Assembly: GCA_050246015.1 (NCBI GenBank)
Contig: JBFWWU010000004.1
Span: 62,001-126,000 of the forward strand
Origin: JTS-AC122 sp050246015
Lineage (GTDB): Bacteria; Planctomycetota; Phycisphaerae; Phycisphaerales; UBA1924
DNA length: 64,000 bases
Direction: 5' to 3'
A program made the position numbers and the translations under genes. The notes below the pieces were generated by a model. It was not told the DNA's origin, did not search any database, and saw only the letters and a list, made by a program, of their open reading frames with translations. This document shows, in pieces, positions 51,471-60,623 of this stretch (positions are counted from its first letter, which is position 1; every line of letters starts with the position of its first letter).

Positions 51471-52694
51471 ATGTCGATTTCGTTCAGACGTCTGGCCGGC
51501 ACCGTGCGATATGTCATGGCGCTGGCGCCGGCCCTTGCCGTCGTCTCAACCGCTCGGGCGCAGTGGGTGGTGACTAATCTGCACCCCGCCGGCGCAACGG
51601 AGTCGGCGGCGCTGGGTGTCGGTCAGGGGCAACAGGTCGGTTATGCACGCGTCGGACCCACCGTCGGCGACACCCGCGCGAGCCTGTGGACAGGCTCCGC
51701 CGCGTCGTGGGTCAACCTGCAACCAACCGGCGCGGGCATCACGTATTCCACCGTCTACGCGGTGGACGCCGGGGTGCAGGTCGGCGAGGTTTTTGTCAAC
51801 GGTGGCGCGACGTCGCACGCCGCTCGATGGACCGGATCCGCCGCTTCGTTCATCGATCTTCACCCCGCCGACGCGTTCCAATCCACACTCCGCGGCGTCA
51901 GTGCCGGCAGGCAGGTCGGCACCTCGACCATTTTCTGGGCGCACGCCGGGCTGTGGACCGGCCCGGCGCCCTCCTGGATCGACCTCAGCCCGCCCGCCCC
52001 AGGCGGCGAGACCTATACCGCGGAAGCCTACGGCGTCAGCGGCGTGCAGCAGGTCGGCTTCGCCGAAGTGAACAGCGTCATCAGCGCCAGTCTGTGGAGC
52101 GGGTCCGCTGCGTCACGCGTTGACCTTCACCCCGCCGGACAGATTTCTTCGTGGGCCTACGGCGTGGACGGTGCGCAGCAGGTCGGCATCGTGCGAGTCG
52201 CGGATTCGTCGAGTCACGCCGCGTTGTGGCGCGGGAGCCCGGGGTCGTGGGTAGACCTCCACCCGCCGGGAGCACTCAACTCGCGCGCGCTCGATGTCTT
52301 CGCGGGCACCCAGGTCGGCGTCACGACCGCCGGCGGCCTCACCCGCGCCACCCTCTGGCGCGGCACCGCCGCCTCCAGGGTCGATCTCCACTCCTTTCTC
52401 CCCGCCTCCTTCGTCTCCTCCGAAGCCACCGCCATCTGGGGCGACGCTTTCTCCACCGTCATCGTCGGCTGGGGATACAACTCCGCCACGACGCGCGCCG
52501 AGGCGCTCATGTGGTCAGGCCCCGCTCTGTGCCTGGGCGACTTCAACACCGACGGCGTCGCCAACTCCGCCGATTTCTTCGACTTCCTCGTTGCGTTCTT
52601 CGCGGCGTCGCCGTCCGCCGATTTCAATCGTGACGGCACCGTGAACTCACAGGATCTATTCGATTTCCTCGCCGCGTTCTTCGTCGGGTGCTAA
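51471..52694 (+). CDS. secreted HAF-repeat protein with dockerin-like tail
   Basis: After a signal peptide (cleaved near ARAQ, about residue 30), this 407-residue protein has about seven repeats of roughly 45 residues: a core like ALWTGSAAS, a following VDLHPAG, and GVxxGxQVG, as in the extracellular HAF repeats. Examples are SLWTGSAASWVNLQPTGAG and LWRGSPGSWVDLHPPG. The tail (about 357-407) is the doubled dockerin-like motif (SADFFDFLVAFF, SQDLFDFLAAFF). The role is unknown; the repeats suggest a beta-propeller. AGAGGG precedes the ATG at 51471. Confidence 0.88.
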   Translation: MSISFRRLAGTVRYVMALAPALAVVSTARAQWVVTNLHPAGATESAALGVGQGQQVGYARVGPTVGDTRASLWTGSAASWVNLQPTGAGITYSTVYAVDAGVQVGEVFVNGGATSHAARWTGSAASFIDLHPADAFQSTLRGVSAGRQVGTSTIFWAHAGLWTGPAPSWIDLSPPAPGGETYTAEAYGVSGVQQVGFAEVNSVISASLWSGSAASRVDLHPAGQISSWAYGVDGAQQVGIVRVADSSSHAALWRGSPGSWVDLHPPGALNSRALDVFAGTQVGVTTAGGLTRATLWRGTAASRVDLHSFLPASFVSSEATAIWGDAFSTVIVGWGYNSATTRAEALMWSGPALCLGDFNTDGVANSADFFDFLVAFFAASPSADFNRDGTVNSQDLFDFLAAFFVGC

Positions 52695-52737
52695 ACCCAC
52701 GCATCTGTCTGTCGTCCGCAATCCTGCCTTCGCCGAT

Positions 52738-53415
52738 TCACGGCGCCAGGCGTTCCCACGTCCAGGCCGTTTCAGAACCCCCACCCGGCGCCGCCCGCTT
52801 CCACACCACGCGCTGGTGCAGCCGACCGGTCCGGCCCGACCATAACTCGACCGACCTGAGGCGGATGCGATACCCGCCCCAGTGCGGCGGGCGCTGGATC
52901 GGCCGGCCCAGTGCGGCGGACGTTGAGAGCGCCAACGCCGCCTCCACAATGTCTCGCATTGAGCCGATCGGAGCGCTCTGCGGGCTCACGCACGCGCCGA
53001 TCCGCGATAGCAGCGGGCGGGAGTTGAAATACGCTTCGCTCTCCGCCGCGCTGACGCGCTCCACGAACCCCTCGATCCGGACCTGGCGCTTGGCATGCGG
53101 CCAGTGAAATGCTCCCGCCGCCCGGGGATTCGAGTCGATCTCCCGCCCCTTGCGACTCAAGTAGTTCGTATAAAACGTCACCGCCCCCTCTGCGATGTCG
53201 ATCGACTTGCACAGCACGATCCGAACCGAAGGCAGGCCATCCGGCGTCGAGGTCGCCAGGCTCATCGCATTGAAATCATCGTATTTCTTGCTCCGCCGAG
53301 CTTCTTCATACCACGCCGCGAGCAACTCCATCGGCTCCGCCGGCGGCGTCCCCGAAAGGTCGCCCCGTGCGATGAGTTTATACAATGTTTGGTCGATCAT
53401 GGAAATCTCGCTCAT
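52738..53415 (-). CDS. pdxH: pyridoxamine 5'-phosphate oxidase
   Basis: PdxH oxidises pyridoxine or pyridoxamine phosphate to pyridoxal phosphate with FMN. The 225-residue protein has SVRIVLCKSID (FMN binding), FYTNYLSRKGREIDSNPRAA, EGFVERVSAAESEAYF and HWGGYRIRL near the C-terminus, all in the expected positions, and the final WERLAP. The ATG at 53415 is chosen; ATG 53400 is an alternative. It sits divergent to the cytochrome gene. The neighbouring aminotransferase uses the product as its cofactor. Confidence 0.93.
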   Translation of the reverse strand: MSEISMIDQTLYKLIARGDLSGTPPAEPMELLAAWYEEARRSKKYDDFNAMSLATSTPDGLPSVRIVLCKSIDIAEGAVTFYTNYLSRKGREIDSNPRAAGAFHWPHAKRQVRIEGFVERVSAAESEAYFNSRPLLSRIGACVSPQSAPIGSMRDIVEAALALSTSAALGRPIQRPPHWGGYRIRLRSVELWSGRTGRLHQRVVWKRAAPGGGSETAWTWERLAP

Positions 53416-53483
53416 TGGGGTTGAAAGCCATCTAGAACGGAGTATATTCAGACATGCGGATCCGAAACTCATGTAGGTGACGC

Positions 53484-55304
53484 ATGATGCTGAATCGACG
53501 CCGGCGTGTCTTTGGACTTTTGGTCGCAACGCCCGTCATTCTCGTGAGTGCCACGCTTGCGATCGCGGCGATCATCGAGCTGACCTTCGAGGACCTGCAC
53601 CTGCGCGGAACCCAGGTTGGGGACGTTGACGCGGGGGTGATGATCGACTCGTCCACGTGTGCGGCGTGTCATGGCAACTTCTCCGAGGGAACCGACCCAC
53701 ACTCGTCATGGAGCGGATCGCTGATGGGACAGGCGGGACGCGATCCGTTGTTCTTTGCGCAGATGGCGCTGGCGAATCAGGACACGGTGAACGCGGGTTA
53801 TTTTTGCATGCGCTGCCACGTGCCCAACTCGTATGTCACGGGGCATGCGATGCAGCCCGACGGGTCGACGCTCGCCGGTCTGGATCTCGACGGCGTGTCA
53901 TGCCACTTCTGCCACTCGATGGTGGACCCGATCTATCAACCCGGCGTGAGCCCCTCGGAAGACGAGGGGATCTTGGCCGGGCTGGCGGAGGGCGCGCCGG
54001 GGTTCTATGGCAACTCGATGTTCGTGCTCGACCCGCTCGGGCGGCGTCGCGGCGCACGGCCGGACCCGGCCGCGCCGCACCCCTTCATCTATTCGCCCTT
54101 CCATGCCACCGGGAACTTCTGCGGCACATGCCACGAGGTCGGGAATGTCGCGGTGAGCAGGCAGCCCAACGGGACCTTCCGATACAACGCGCTCAACCAG
54201 CGCACACCGTCGGAGAATCCGCACGACCTGTTCCCGCTGGAGCGCACGTTCAGCGAGTGGCGGCTCAGCGCGTTCGCAAGCGGCGGGGTGGACCTGGGCG
54301 GACGATTCGGGGGGTCGGGGGTCACGGTGGTCTCGTCTTGCCAGGATTGTCACATGCCCCGGACCTCGGCGCAGACGTGCTTCTTCGGGCCGGAGCGGCC
54401 CGACGCCCGCCGGCACGATTTCGCGGGCGCGTCGGCGCAGGTGCTCGACATCATCGCCGCATTTACCGCGGATGATCCCGAGGTGAACCAGCAGCACCTG
54501 GCGATCGGACGAGCCAAGGCCGTGGATATGCTCCAGCGCGCGGCGTCGCTGAGCGCCGTCAAGGATGCGGGGACGCTTCTGGTGCGAGTCACCAACCAGA
54601 CCGGGCACAAACTGCCGACGGGACACATCGAAGGTCGGCGAGTCTGGATCAACGTCGTCTTCCGCGACGCCGCCGGCGCGACCATCCGGGAGTTTGGCGC
54701 ATACGACTACGCAGCGGCGGACCTGGACGCGGCGAGCACGCGCGTCTACGAGATGCGAGTCGGGCTCAGCCCAGAGGCTGCGGCGCTCACCGGCCTGCCC
54801 GCCGGACCCACCACCCACATGGCGCTCGCGGACACAATCGAACTCGACAACCGGATTCCGCCTCGCGGCTTCGCCAACTCGGCGTACGAGGCCGCGGGCG
54901 CGCCGGCGGTCGGACACGCCTACGCCGATGGACAATACTGGGACGACGCCCGGTACCCGGCGCCCGCGGGGACTCGCAGTGCGCTCGTGCGCCTGTACTA
55001 CCAGAACACGCCGAAGGAATACATCGAGCACCTCCGAGACGCCAACACGTCGAACCACTGGGGCGACACGCTGCATGATCTCTGGGTCGCGACCGGTCGC
55101 GGCGCGCCGATCGAGATGGCATCGGTGACGCTCGACCTGTGCCTGGCGGATTACAACGGCGATCAGGCGGTGAACTCCGCCGATTTCTTCGACTTCCTGA
55201 CTGACTTCTTCTCGCTTCATGCACGCGGAGACTTCAACCGCGACGGGTCGATCAACTCGCAGGATTTCTTCGAGTTTCTCGGCGCGTTCTTCACCGCGTG
55301 CTAA
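53484..55304 (+). CDS. secreted five-haem cytochrome c with dockerin-like tail
   Basis: An N-terminal hydrophobic segment (LLVATPVILVSATLAIAA) should serve as signal or anchor. Five CxxCH haem-binding motifs follow: CAACH (about 59), CMRCH (about 108), CHFCH (about 140), CGTCH (about 213) and CQDCH (about 286). The next 260 residues have no haem motif but contain ALADTIELDNRIPPRGF, seen in c-type cytochromes of the multiheme type. The last 50 residues are the doubled dockerin-like tail (SADFFDFLTDFF, SQDFFEFLGAFF). Such cytochromes carry electrons in the periplasm or to outside acceptors. The tail would localise it. The start is ATG 53484 or 53487, with AGGTGA before it. Confidence 0.9.
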   Translation: MMLNRRRRVFGLLVATPVILVSATLAIAAIIELTFEDLHLRGTQVGDVDAGVMIDSSTCAACHGNFSEGTDPHSSWSGSLMGQAGRDPLFFAQMALANQDTVNAGYFCMRCHVPNSYVTGHAMQPDGSTLAGLDLDGVSCHFCHSMVDPIYQPGVSPSEDEGILAGLAEGAPGFYGNSMFVLDPLGRRRGARPDPAAPHPFIYSPFHATGNFCGTCHEVGNVAVSRQPNGTFRYNALNQRTPSENPHDLFPLERTFSEWRLSAFASGGVDLGGRFGGSGVTVVSSCQDCHMPRTSAQTCFFGPERPDARRHDFAGASAQVLDIIAAFTADDPEVNQQHLAIGRAKAVDMLQRAASLSAVKDAGTLLVRVTNQTGHKLPTGHIEGRRVWINVVFRDAAGATIREFGAYDYAAADLDAASTRVYEMRVGLSPEAAALTGLPAGPTTHMALADTIELDNRIPPRGFANSAYEAAGAPAVGHAYADGQYWDDARYPAPAGTRSALVRLYYQNTPKEYIEHLRDANTSNHWGDTLHDLWVATGRGAPIEMASVTLDLCLADYNGDQAVNSADFFDFLTDFFSLHARGDFNRDGSINSQDFFEFLGAFFTAC

Positions 55305-55495
55305 CTTGACAACACGGGACCCTGGTGGAACGGCGCTCCGAGCCGTAACTCCGGGTTCTTGCTGCCCGCCGCCTGGCGCTGTGGCACCGGATTGTGCTCC
55401 AGGACCGGACAACCGCCGCGTCGCTCGGCGGGCTCTATCATTCGCCTTGCCGGCAGAGGCGGGCGCATTCCTCGCATCTCGAAGGGAGCCTCGTA

Positions 55496-56596
55496 ATGCA
55501 CCGAATCACATGTGCGGCGCTGATCGCGAGTTGTGTGGCGGGCGGCGTGTGCGCCGCGGGCCCGGCGTCCTCGCAATCGCGGCCCATGTCCGGGCCTCCC
55601 GCGACGGAAAACCCCGTGGAACTCGGCACGGTCCGGTGGACACGGGGCCTGGAGGCCGCCTGCGATGAAGCCAAGCGCCGCCAGCGTCCCGTATTCATCC
55701 TGTTCAGCGAAGTGCCGGGGTGTTTTACATGCAAGAACTACGGCGAGCGGGTGATGAGCCACCCGCTGATCGTCGAGGCGATCGAGTCGCTGTTCGTGCC
55801 GCTGGCCGTGTACAACAACATCGAGGGCGACGACCGCAAGGCGCTCGAGCAGTTCGGCGAGCCGACGTGGAACAACCCGGTGGTCCGGATCGTGAGCAGC
55901 GACCGCAAGCCGCTGGCGGACCGCGTGAGCGATGAATACACCACCGAGGGCGTCTCGCGAGCGATGACGCAGTCCCTCGGCGCTGTGAAGACACCGGTGC
56001 CCCGATATCTGGCGCTGCTGGCCGATGAGGGCCTCGCGAAGTCCAGCCGGACGGGCAAGGCCGTGTTCGCCGTGCACTGCTTCTGGGAGGGAGACCAGAA
56101 CATCGGCGCGCTCGACGGCGTGGTGGGAACAAGGATCGGCTTCCTGGATGGTCAGGAAGTGGTGGAGGTGGAATACGCGCCGGCCAAACTCCCCTTCGCC
56201 AGGCTGCGCGAGCAGGTCGCGGGCATGAGTTGCGCGACCCGAATCTACGCCCGGGACGACGAGCAGGCGTCGAGCAAGTCCACAAGCCCATCGGACACGC
56301 TCTCGATCAAGAAGTCCAGCGAGCCGATCCGGCTTGACGCGGTTCAGAAATATCACCTGTCGCACACGGTCTACAAGCACGTCCCGATGACGGAGCCGCA
56401 GGCCTGCCGCGTGAACGCGGCGCTGGCCAAGGGAGAGGATCCCGACGTGTACCTGTCGCCGAGGCAGGTTGAGATCGCCCGCGACGTCCGAAAGCGTCCC
56501 GAGTTGCCCTGGCCCAGCGCCGTGGGTGAAGAGATCGCCCCGGCGTGGAAGCGGCTTGATCGGTTCCGGGCTGAACATCCCGAGTCTGAAAAATAG
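55496..56596 (+). CDS. exported VPGCxTC thioredoxin-like protein (Cys form of VPGUxT family)
   Basis: The protein of 366 residues has a signal peptide (ITCAALIASCVAGGVCAAG). The redox motif VPGCFTCKNYG at about 72-82 matches a family named for VPGUxT, in which the first Cys is selenocysteine in some members; here it is cysteine (TGT). Surrounding strands (PVFILFSE, HPLIVEAIESLFVPLAVYNN) are typical. The rest is mixed alpha/beta with a low-complexity Ser-rich stretch at about 270. GAAGGGAG lies before the ATG at 55496. The pair with the following DCC protein suggests thiol redox work in the envelope. Confidence 0.82.
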   Translation: MHRITCAALIASCVAGGVCAAGPASSQSRPMSGPPATENPVELGTVRWTRGLEAACDEAKRRQRPVFILFSEVPGCFTCKNYGERVMSHPLIVEAIESLFVPLAVYNNIEGDDRKALEQFGEPTWNNPVVRIVSSDRKPLADRVSDEYTTEGVSRAMTQSLGAVKTPVPRYLALLADEGLAKSSRTGKAVFAVHCFWEGDQNIGALDGVVGTRIGFLDGQEVVEVEYAPAKLPFARLREQVAGMSCATRIYARDDEQASSKSTSPSDTLSIKKSSEPIRLDAVQKYHLSHTVYKHVPMTEPQACRVNAALAKGEDPDVYLSPRQVEIARDVRKRPELPWPSAVGEEIAPAWKRLDRFRAEHPESEK

Positions 56597-56606
56597 CACG
56601 GCGAAC

Positions 56607-57002
56607 ATGAGCGCCCCGATGACATTGTTCTACGACGGGACGTGCCGCTTCTGTGTCGCGGGAGCAAAGCGGCTCGAACGTCTGGCCCCTCCGGGCACGC
56701 TCGACTGCATCGACTATCACACGCCGGGCGCTCTGGACAGGTTCCCTCAGATTACCCCGGAGCGCTGCGAGTCGGCCATGCAACTTGTGACGAACGGGGG
56801 GCATGTATACAGCGGCGCCGGTGCGCTGGTGCAGGTGCTCGCTGCCCGGCGCTGGTTCGTGTGGGCGCGATGGTGTTATTCGATCGCACCGCTGCGCTGG
56901 GCGCTCGACTGCTTCTACCGGGTTCTCGCGAGGAACCGGCACCGGATCCTTGGACGAACACCCGCGGATTCGTGCGATTCAGGAACCTGCCGAACGCGAT
57001 AA
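56607..57002 (+). CDS. DCC family thiol-disulphide oxidoreductase-like protein (DUF393)
   Basis: The 131-residue protein opens with FYDGTCRFCVAGAKRLER, the DxxCxxC motif of DUF393, and continues with YHTPGALDRFPQI and a C-terminal YRVLARNRHRI region. Family members are predicted thiol-disulphide oxidoreductases, with no solid biochemical description. The ATG at 56607 lies 11 bases after the preceding gene's stop, so the pair is probably co-transcribed. Confidence 0.85.
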   Translation: MSAPMTLFYDGTCRFCVAGAKRLERLAPPGTLDCIDYHTPGALDRFPQITPERCESAMQLVTNGGHVYSGAGALVQVLAARRWFVWARWCYSIAPLRWALDCFYRVLARNRHRILGRTPADSCDSGTCRTR

Positions 57003-57179
57003 CCATGTTCGGGAAGAACGTGGCGTGCGGCAGGGCGGAACCCGGGCCCGCCATCGGGCAGGTATTGCGCGGGACCCGTCGTCGCGGCGCGCCTTCCCAC
57101 GACAATCGAGCGGGGGCCGGTTGACCGGGCGCTCGACTCGGCCGATATCCACCGTTGAACCAGTGTCGGAGCGCGCCTG

Positions 57180-57635
57180 ATGAAAGCAGAGTCGAGCGGG
57201 CTGGTCGTTCGTCAGACCGAGCGGCACCGCTGTGAAATCCCTGTGCGGATCGTGATCGATCCGGCTCACGCCGAGAAGGTCGTGCTCACCAAGGCCGCGC
57301 GCGCATCGGATGGAAGCGTCGCGGCCACGATCTGCGATTGCAGCCTCGGGGGCCTGGGGATTCGCTCGAAGGTGTTCTTTCCCAAGGGGTGCACATTGAC
57401 CGTGGTGTGCACGGGAGAAGAGGCCGACGCGCACGGCTTCGCCGGCGAGGTGAATGCTCGCGTCCAGCGCGCGATCATGCTCGATCGCGAGCCGAACTAC
57501 CTGATCGGGGTGCTGCACGTTCGCGACCCGGCCGACAGCGGCGAGCAGGGCCCGCCCACGATCGTGCGCCGCATCATCGAGTACGCCAAGCGGACCTGGC
57601 CGGACGCGGATTCGCAGGGAGGCGGGCGTGCTTGA
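57180..57635 (+). CDS. PilZ domain protein
   Basis: The 151-residue protein has the PilZ cyclic-di-GMP site: RQTERHRCEIPVRI (RxxxR) at about 11-24 and ICDCSLGGLGIRS ([D/N]xSxxG) at about 52-64. Such domains switch surface machines on and off. It overlaps the start of the PilB/GspE gene by eight bases, a strong sign of co-translation, so c-di-GMP may control pilin assembly or secretion. The ATG at 57180 abuts the end of a short upstream gap. PilZ is small; a tail of disordered residues follows. Confidence 0.9.
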   Translation: MKAESSGLVVRQTERHRCEIPVRIVIDPAHAEKVVLTKAARASDGSVAATICDCSLGGLGIRSKVFFPKGCTLTVVCTGEEADAHGFAGEVNARVQRAIMLDREPNYLIGVLHVRDPADSGEQGPPTIVRRIIEYAKRTWPDADSQGGGRA

Positions 57636-59334
57636 CGCGAGCGAGTACATCGTCGCGGCGATGATCGAAGACGGTGCGCTCGACCGCGCGGCGGTGGAGA
57701 AGGCGCGCCGGCAAGCCGCGCAGGATCACGTGGGCGTGTGCGACGCGCTGGTGTCGCTGGGCGCCACGACGCCCAAGGCGATCGCGATCGCGCGGGCCGC
57801 GCTGATGGAGTGCGGGTACGTCGATCTGTCTCACTACGAGATCGATATCCGCAACTCGCGCCTCATGCCGCGAGGGCTCGCGGAAAAGCACGAGGCCTTC
57901 CCGATCTTCGACGTGGACGGCATCATCACCGTGGGGATGAGCGACCCGCTTGATCTCGCCGCGGTCGACCAGATCCGCGCGCTGCTGCGCGCGGAGGTGG
58001 AGCCGGTGCTCTGCGAGCCGGCGGCGCTGCGGGCTCTCATTGCCCGCGCTTACTCGCTCACCAGCGAGATCGAGAGCGGGATCGCGAAGGAATCCGATGC
58101 GCAGGAGGATTTGCTCACCGGTGAAGAGCCGATCGTGGCGGCGGTGAACCAGATCGTCGGCCAGGCGATCAGCGAGGGCGCCTCGGACATCCACATCAAC
58201 CCCGACGAGAATGAACTGTACCTCCGATTCCGCATCGACGGGTCGCTGATCGCCAAGCACGGCCCACCGCGATCGGCGCACGCCGGCGTTGTGCAGCGGC
58301 TGAAGGTGCTCGCCGCGCTGGACCTGACGCAGACCAGGAGGCCCCAGGACGGCAAGTTCCGCTTCGTGCACGACGGACGGCCCGTGGACCTGCGCGTGTC
58401 CATCATGCCGACGATCCACGGGGAAAACGTCGTGCTGCGCGTGCTCTCGTCGGGCGTGGCGATCCAGGGGTTCATGGAACTGGGCCTGTCGCCGGAGCAC
58501 TGCGACCGGCTGTCGCAGATCATGTCGGCGCCGCACGGCATGTTCCTTGTCACCGGGCCCACCGGGTCCGGAAAGACGACCACGCTGTACACGGCGCTCA
58601 AGCGGGTCAACACGCCCGACCGCAACGTCATGACGATCGAAGACCCGGTTGAGATCCGCATGCCGCTCGTGCGTCAGGTGCAGGTGAACGCCGAGATCGG
58701 GATGACATTCGCGGCGGCCCTTCGGGCGATCCTTCGGCAGGATCCCGACGTCGTGCTGCTTGGGGAGATCCGCGACGTCGAGACGGCGCGGATCGCGCTG
58801 CAGGCCGCCCTGACCGGGCACCTCGTGCTCTCCACGCTGCACACCAACGACGCGCCCGGCGCGATCACCCGCCTTCGTGACCTGGAGTGCCCCTCGTTCG
58901 CGATCAACGCCGCGCTCCTGGGCGTGCTGGCCCAGCGCCTGGTCAAAAAGGTGTGCGCCTGTTGCGCACGGACGTATACGCCGACGCTCCAGGAGTTGGC
59001 TCGCGTCGGGCTGCAGGCCGGCGGCGCCGCGCTCACCCGCGGCGCCGGGTGTCCGGCATGCCTGGGCACCGGGTACAAGGGCCGCGTGGTCGTCGCGGAA
59101 CTGCTCTCGATGACCCCCGCGATGCAGCGGCTGATCGACGAACAGGCCGGGCTCGCCGACCTGCGGCGGGCGGCGCTGCGCGACGGGATGAAGCCGATGT
59201 GGAAAGACGGAGTTGACAAGGCGTTCCTCGGGATGACCACGCTCGACGAGGTGATCCGGGCGGTCGCCGTGGATCTTGACTCGTTGCCCTCCGCGCACGC
59301 GGGCGAGGTGACCGAACTGAGGAGGTCGGCATGA
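57628..59334 (+). CDS. gspE: type II secretion / type IV pilus assembly ATPase
   Basis: The 568-residue protein is the hexameric ATPase that powers pilin or pseudopilin assembly. An N-terminal MshEN-like part (LDASEYIVAAMIEDGALDR to ALIARAYSL) precedes the ATPase core: SDIHINPDE and LRFRIDG, Walker A GPTGSGKTTTLY at about 310, the Asp box, DVVLLGEIRDVETA (Walker B, about 372), STLHTNDAPG, and the Cys tetrad CACC...CPAC (about 446-472) as in GspE/PilB. The start is GTG at 57628, behind GGGAGG, overlapping the PilZ stop. It overlaps the next gene by four bases (ATGA). GspE and PilB cannot be told apart by eye. Confidence 0.95.
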   Translation: MLDASEYIVAAMIEDGALDRAAVEKARRQAAQDHVGVCDALVSLGATTPKAIAIARAALMECGYVDLSHYEIDIRNSRLMPRGLAEKHEAFPIFDVDGIITVGMSDPLDLAAVDQIRALLRAEVEPVLCEPAALRALIARAYSLTSEIESGIAKESDAQEDLLTGEEPIVAAVNQIVGQAISEGASDIHINPDENELYLRFRIDGSLIAKHGPPRSAHAGVVQRLKVLAALDLTQTRRPQDGKFRFVHDGRPVDLRVSIMPTIHGENVVLRVLSSGVAIQGFMELGLSPEHCDRLSQIMSAPHGMFLVTGPTGSGKTTTLYTALKRVNTPDRNVMTIEDPVEIRMPLVRQVQVNAEIGMTFAAALRAILRQDPDVVLLGEIRDVETARIALQAALTGHLVLSTLHTNDAPGAITRLRDLECPSFAINAALLGVLAQRLVKKVCACCARTYTPTLQELARVGLQAGGAALTRGAGCPACLGTGYKGRVVVAELLSMTPAMQRLIDEQAGLADLRRAALRDGMKPMWKDGVDKAFLGMTTLDEVIRAVAVDLDSLPSAHAGEVTELRRSA

Positions 59335-60533
59335 GTGCGGCAACATTTGAGTATCGCGCGATCGATCCATCGGGGCATCCGCGCCGCGGGACGGCGAGCG
59401 CCAGCGACCGCGACGCCGCGTACCGGCAGGTCGTCGCCATGGGCCTCACGCCCGTGTCCATCAAGCCCGTCGGCGCTCGGGCGCGCCAGCGCTCGCGCCG
59501 CGGGGGCTCGGACGACCTGATCCAGTTCACGAACCAACTCTCGGTGATGATCGAGGCGCGTATCCCAATCGGCGACGGGCTTCTCGGGATGGCCGAGCAG
59601 GAGTGCAGCGAGCGGGTTCACCGCGTCGTCACCGACGTCGCGGCGCGCGTGCAGGCCGGAGAACCCATCGCCTCGTCCATGTCGGCCCATCCGGAGTTCT
59701 TCGGGCCCGTGTACCTCGAGTGCATCCGGGCCGCGGAAAAGACCGGCAACATGGTCAAGGTGCTCTCCATGCTCTCGGAGATGCTCGAACGCATGCGAGA
59801 GACGCAGCGGCAGGTGAAATCGGCGCTGGCGTACCCGCTGGTCGTGATCGGCACGCTCGGGATCGCCACCGGCTTCCTGGTCGTGTTCGCCGTCCCCAAG
59901 TTCGCCAAGATGTTCGCGGCCAAGGGCGCGGAACTGCCCTTCCTCACCCGAGTGCTCATGTCGGTTGGTACCAACGCGCAGCAGTACTGGTGGGCGGTGC
60001 TGGGCCTGATCGGCATGGGGATCTGGTGGCTCCGGCGAGTCCGCAAGAACCCGTCCGCGCGGGCCAGGTTCGAGGGAGCCTGCCACCGCGTTCCCGTGCT
60101 CGGAACCATCCTGCGCGGGCTGGGCATCGCGCGGTTCATGCGCGTCCTCTCGCTGACCCTCTCATCGGGGATTGGGCTCATCGAGTCGATCGAGATGGCC
60201 GGGCGCGCCTCCGGGCGGCCCGCCCTGGTGAACGACTCACGCATGCTCGCCGAGCAGGTGCGGCGCGGCGGCCGGCTCGCCGACGCGCTGCACGACTGCC
60301 AGTACGTTCCGTCGCTGGCCAAGCGCATGTTGTGCGCGGGCGAGCAGTCGGGCGAACTCCCCCGCATGTGCGAAACGCTCGCCAAGCAATACGAGCGGGA
60401 TACCAGCGCGCTCACCAAGAACCTTGGGAGCATCATCGAGCCCGTGCTCGTGGTGCTGATCGCCGCGGTCGTGCTCGTCATTGCGCTAGCGATCTTCTTG
60501 CCGATGTGGGATCTGGTGAAAGTGATGGGATGA
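59331..60533 (+). CDS. gspF: type II secretion / type IV pilus inner-membrane platform protein
   Basis: The 400-residue protein has the two GspF/PilC cytoplasmic repeats and membrane segments: FTNQLSVMIEARIPIGDGL with EPIASSMSAHPEFFGPVY (repeat 1), the membrane segment PLVVIGTLGIATGFLVVFAV, then FMRVLSLTLSSGIGLIES with LPRMCETLAKQYERDTSALT (repeat 2), and a C-terminal membrane helix (VLIAAVVLVIALAIFLPMW). It is the platform that works with the ATPase. ATGA overlap with the previous gene shows tight coupling. GspF and PilC types are not separable here. Confidence 0.95.
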   Translation: MSAATFEYRAIDPSGHPRRGTASASDRDAAYRQVVAMGLTPVSIKPVGARARQRSRRGGSDDLIQFTNQLSVMIEARIPIGDGLLGMAEQECSERVHRVVTDVAARVQAGEPIASSMSAHPEFFGPVYLECIRAAEKTGNMVKVLSMLSEMLERMRETQRQVKSALAYPLVVIGTLGIATGFLVVFAVPKFAKMFAAKGAELPFLTRVLMSVGTNAQQYWWAVLGLIGMGIWWLRRVRKNPSARARFEGACHRVPVLGTILRGLGIARFMRVLSLTLSSGIGLIESIEMAGRASGRPALVNDSRMLAEQVRRGGRLADALHDCQYVPSLAKRMLCAGEQSGELPRMCETLAKQYERDTSALTKNLGSIIEPVLVVLIAAVVLVIALAIFLPMWDLVKVMG

Positions 60534-60623
60534 GCCGATCTGTACGAACTTGACTCAAGTACGCAAACCAGCCCGCCGAATCACTTGGTACGGAGCGAAT
60601 GCTCCAAATGAAGGAGCCTCAAG

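Noticed and set aside
57574..59370. A 598-residue minus-strand frame opposite the secretion ATPase gene.
   Set aside because: It is antisense to gspE; no motif and no Shine-Dalgarno sequence.
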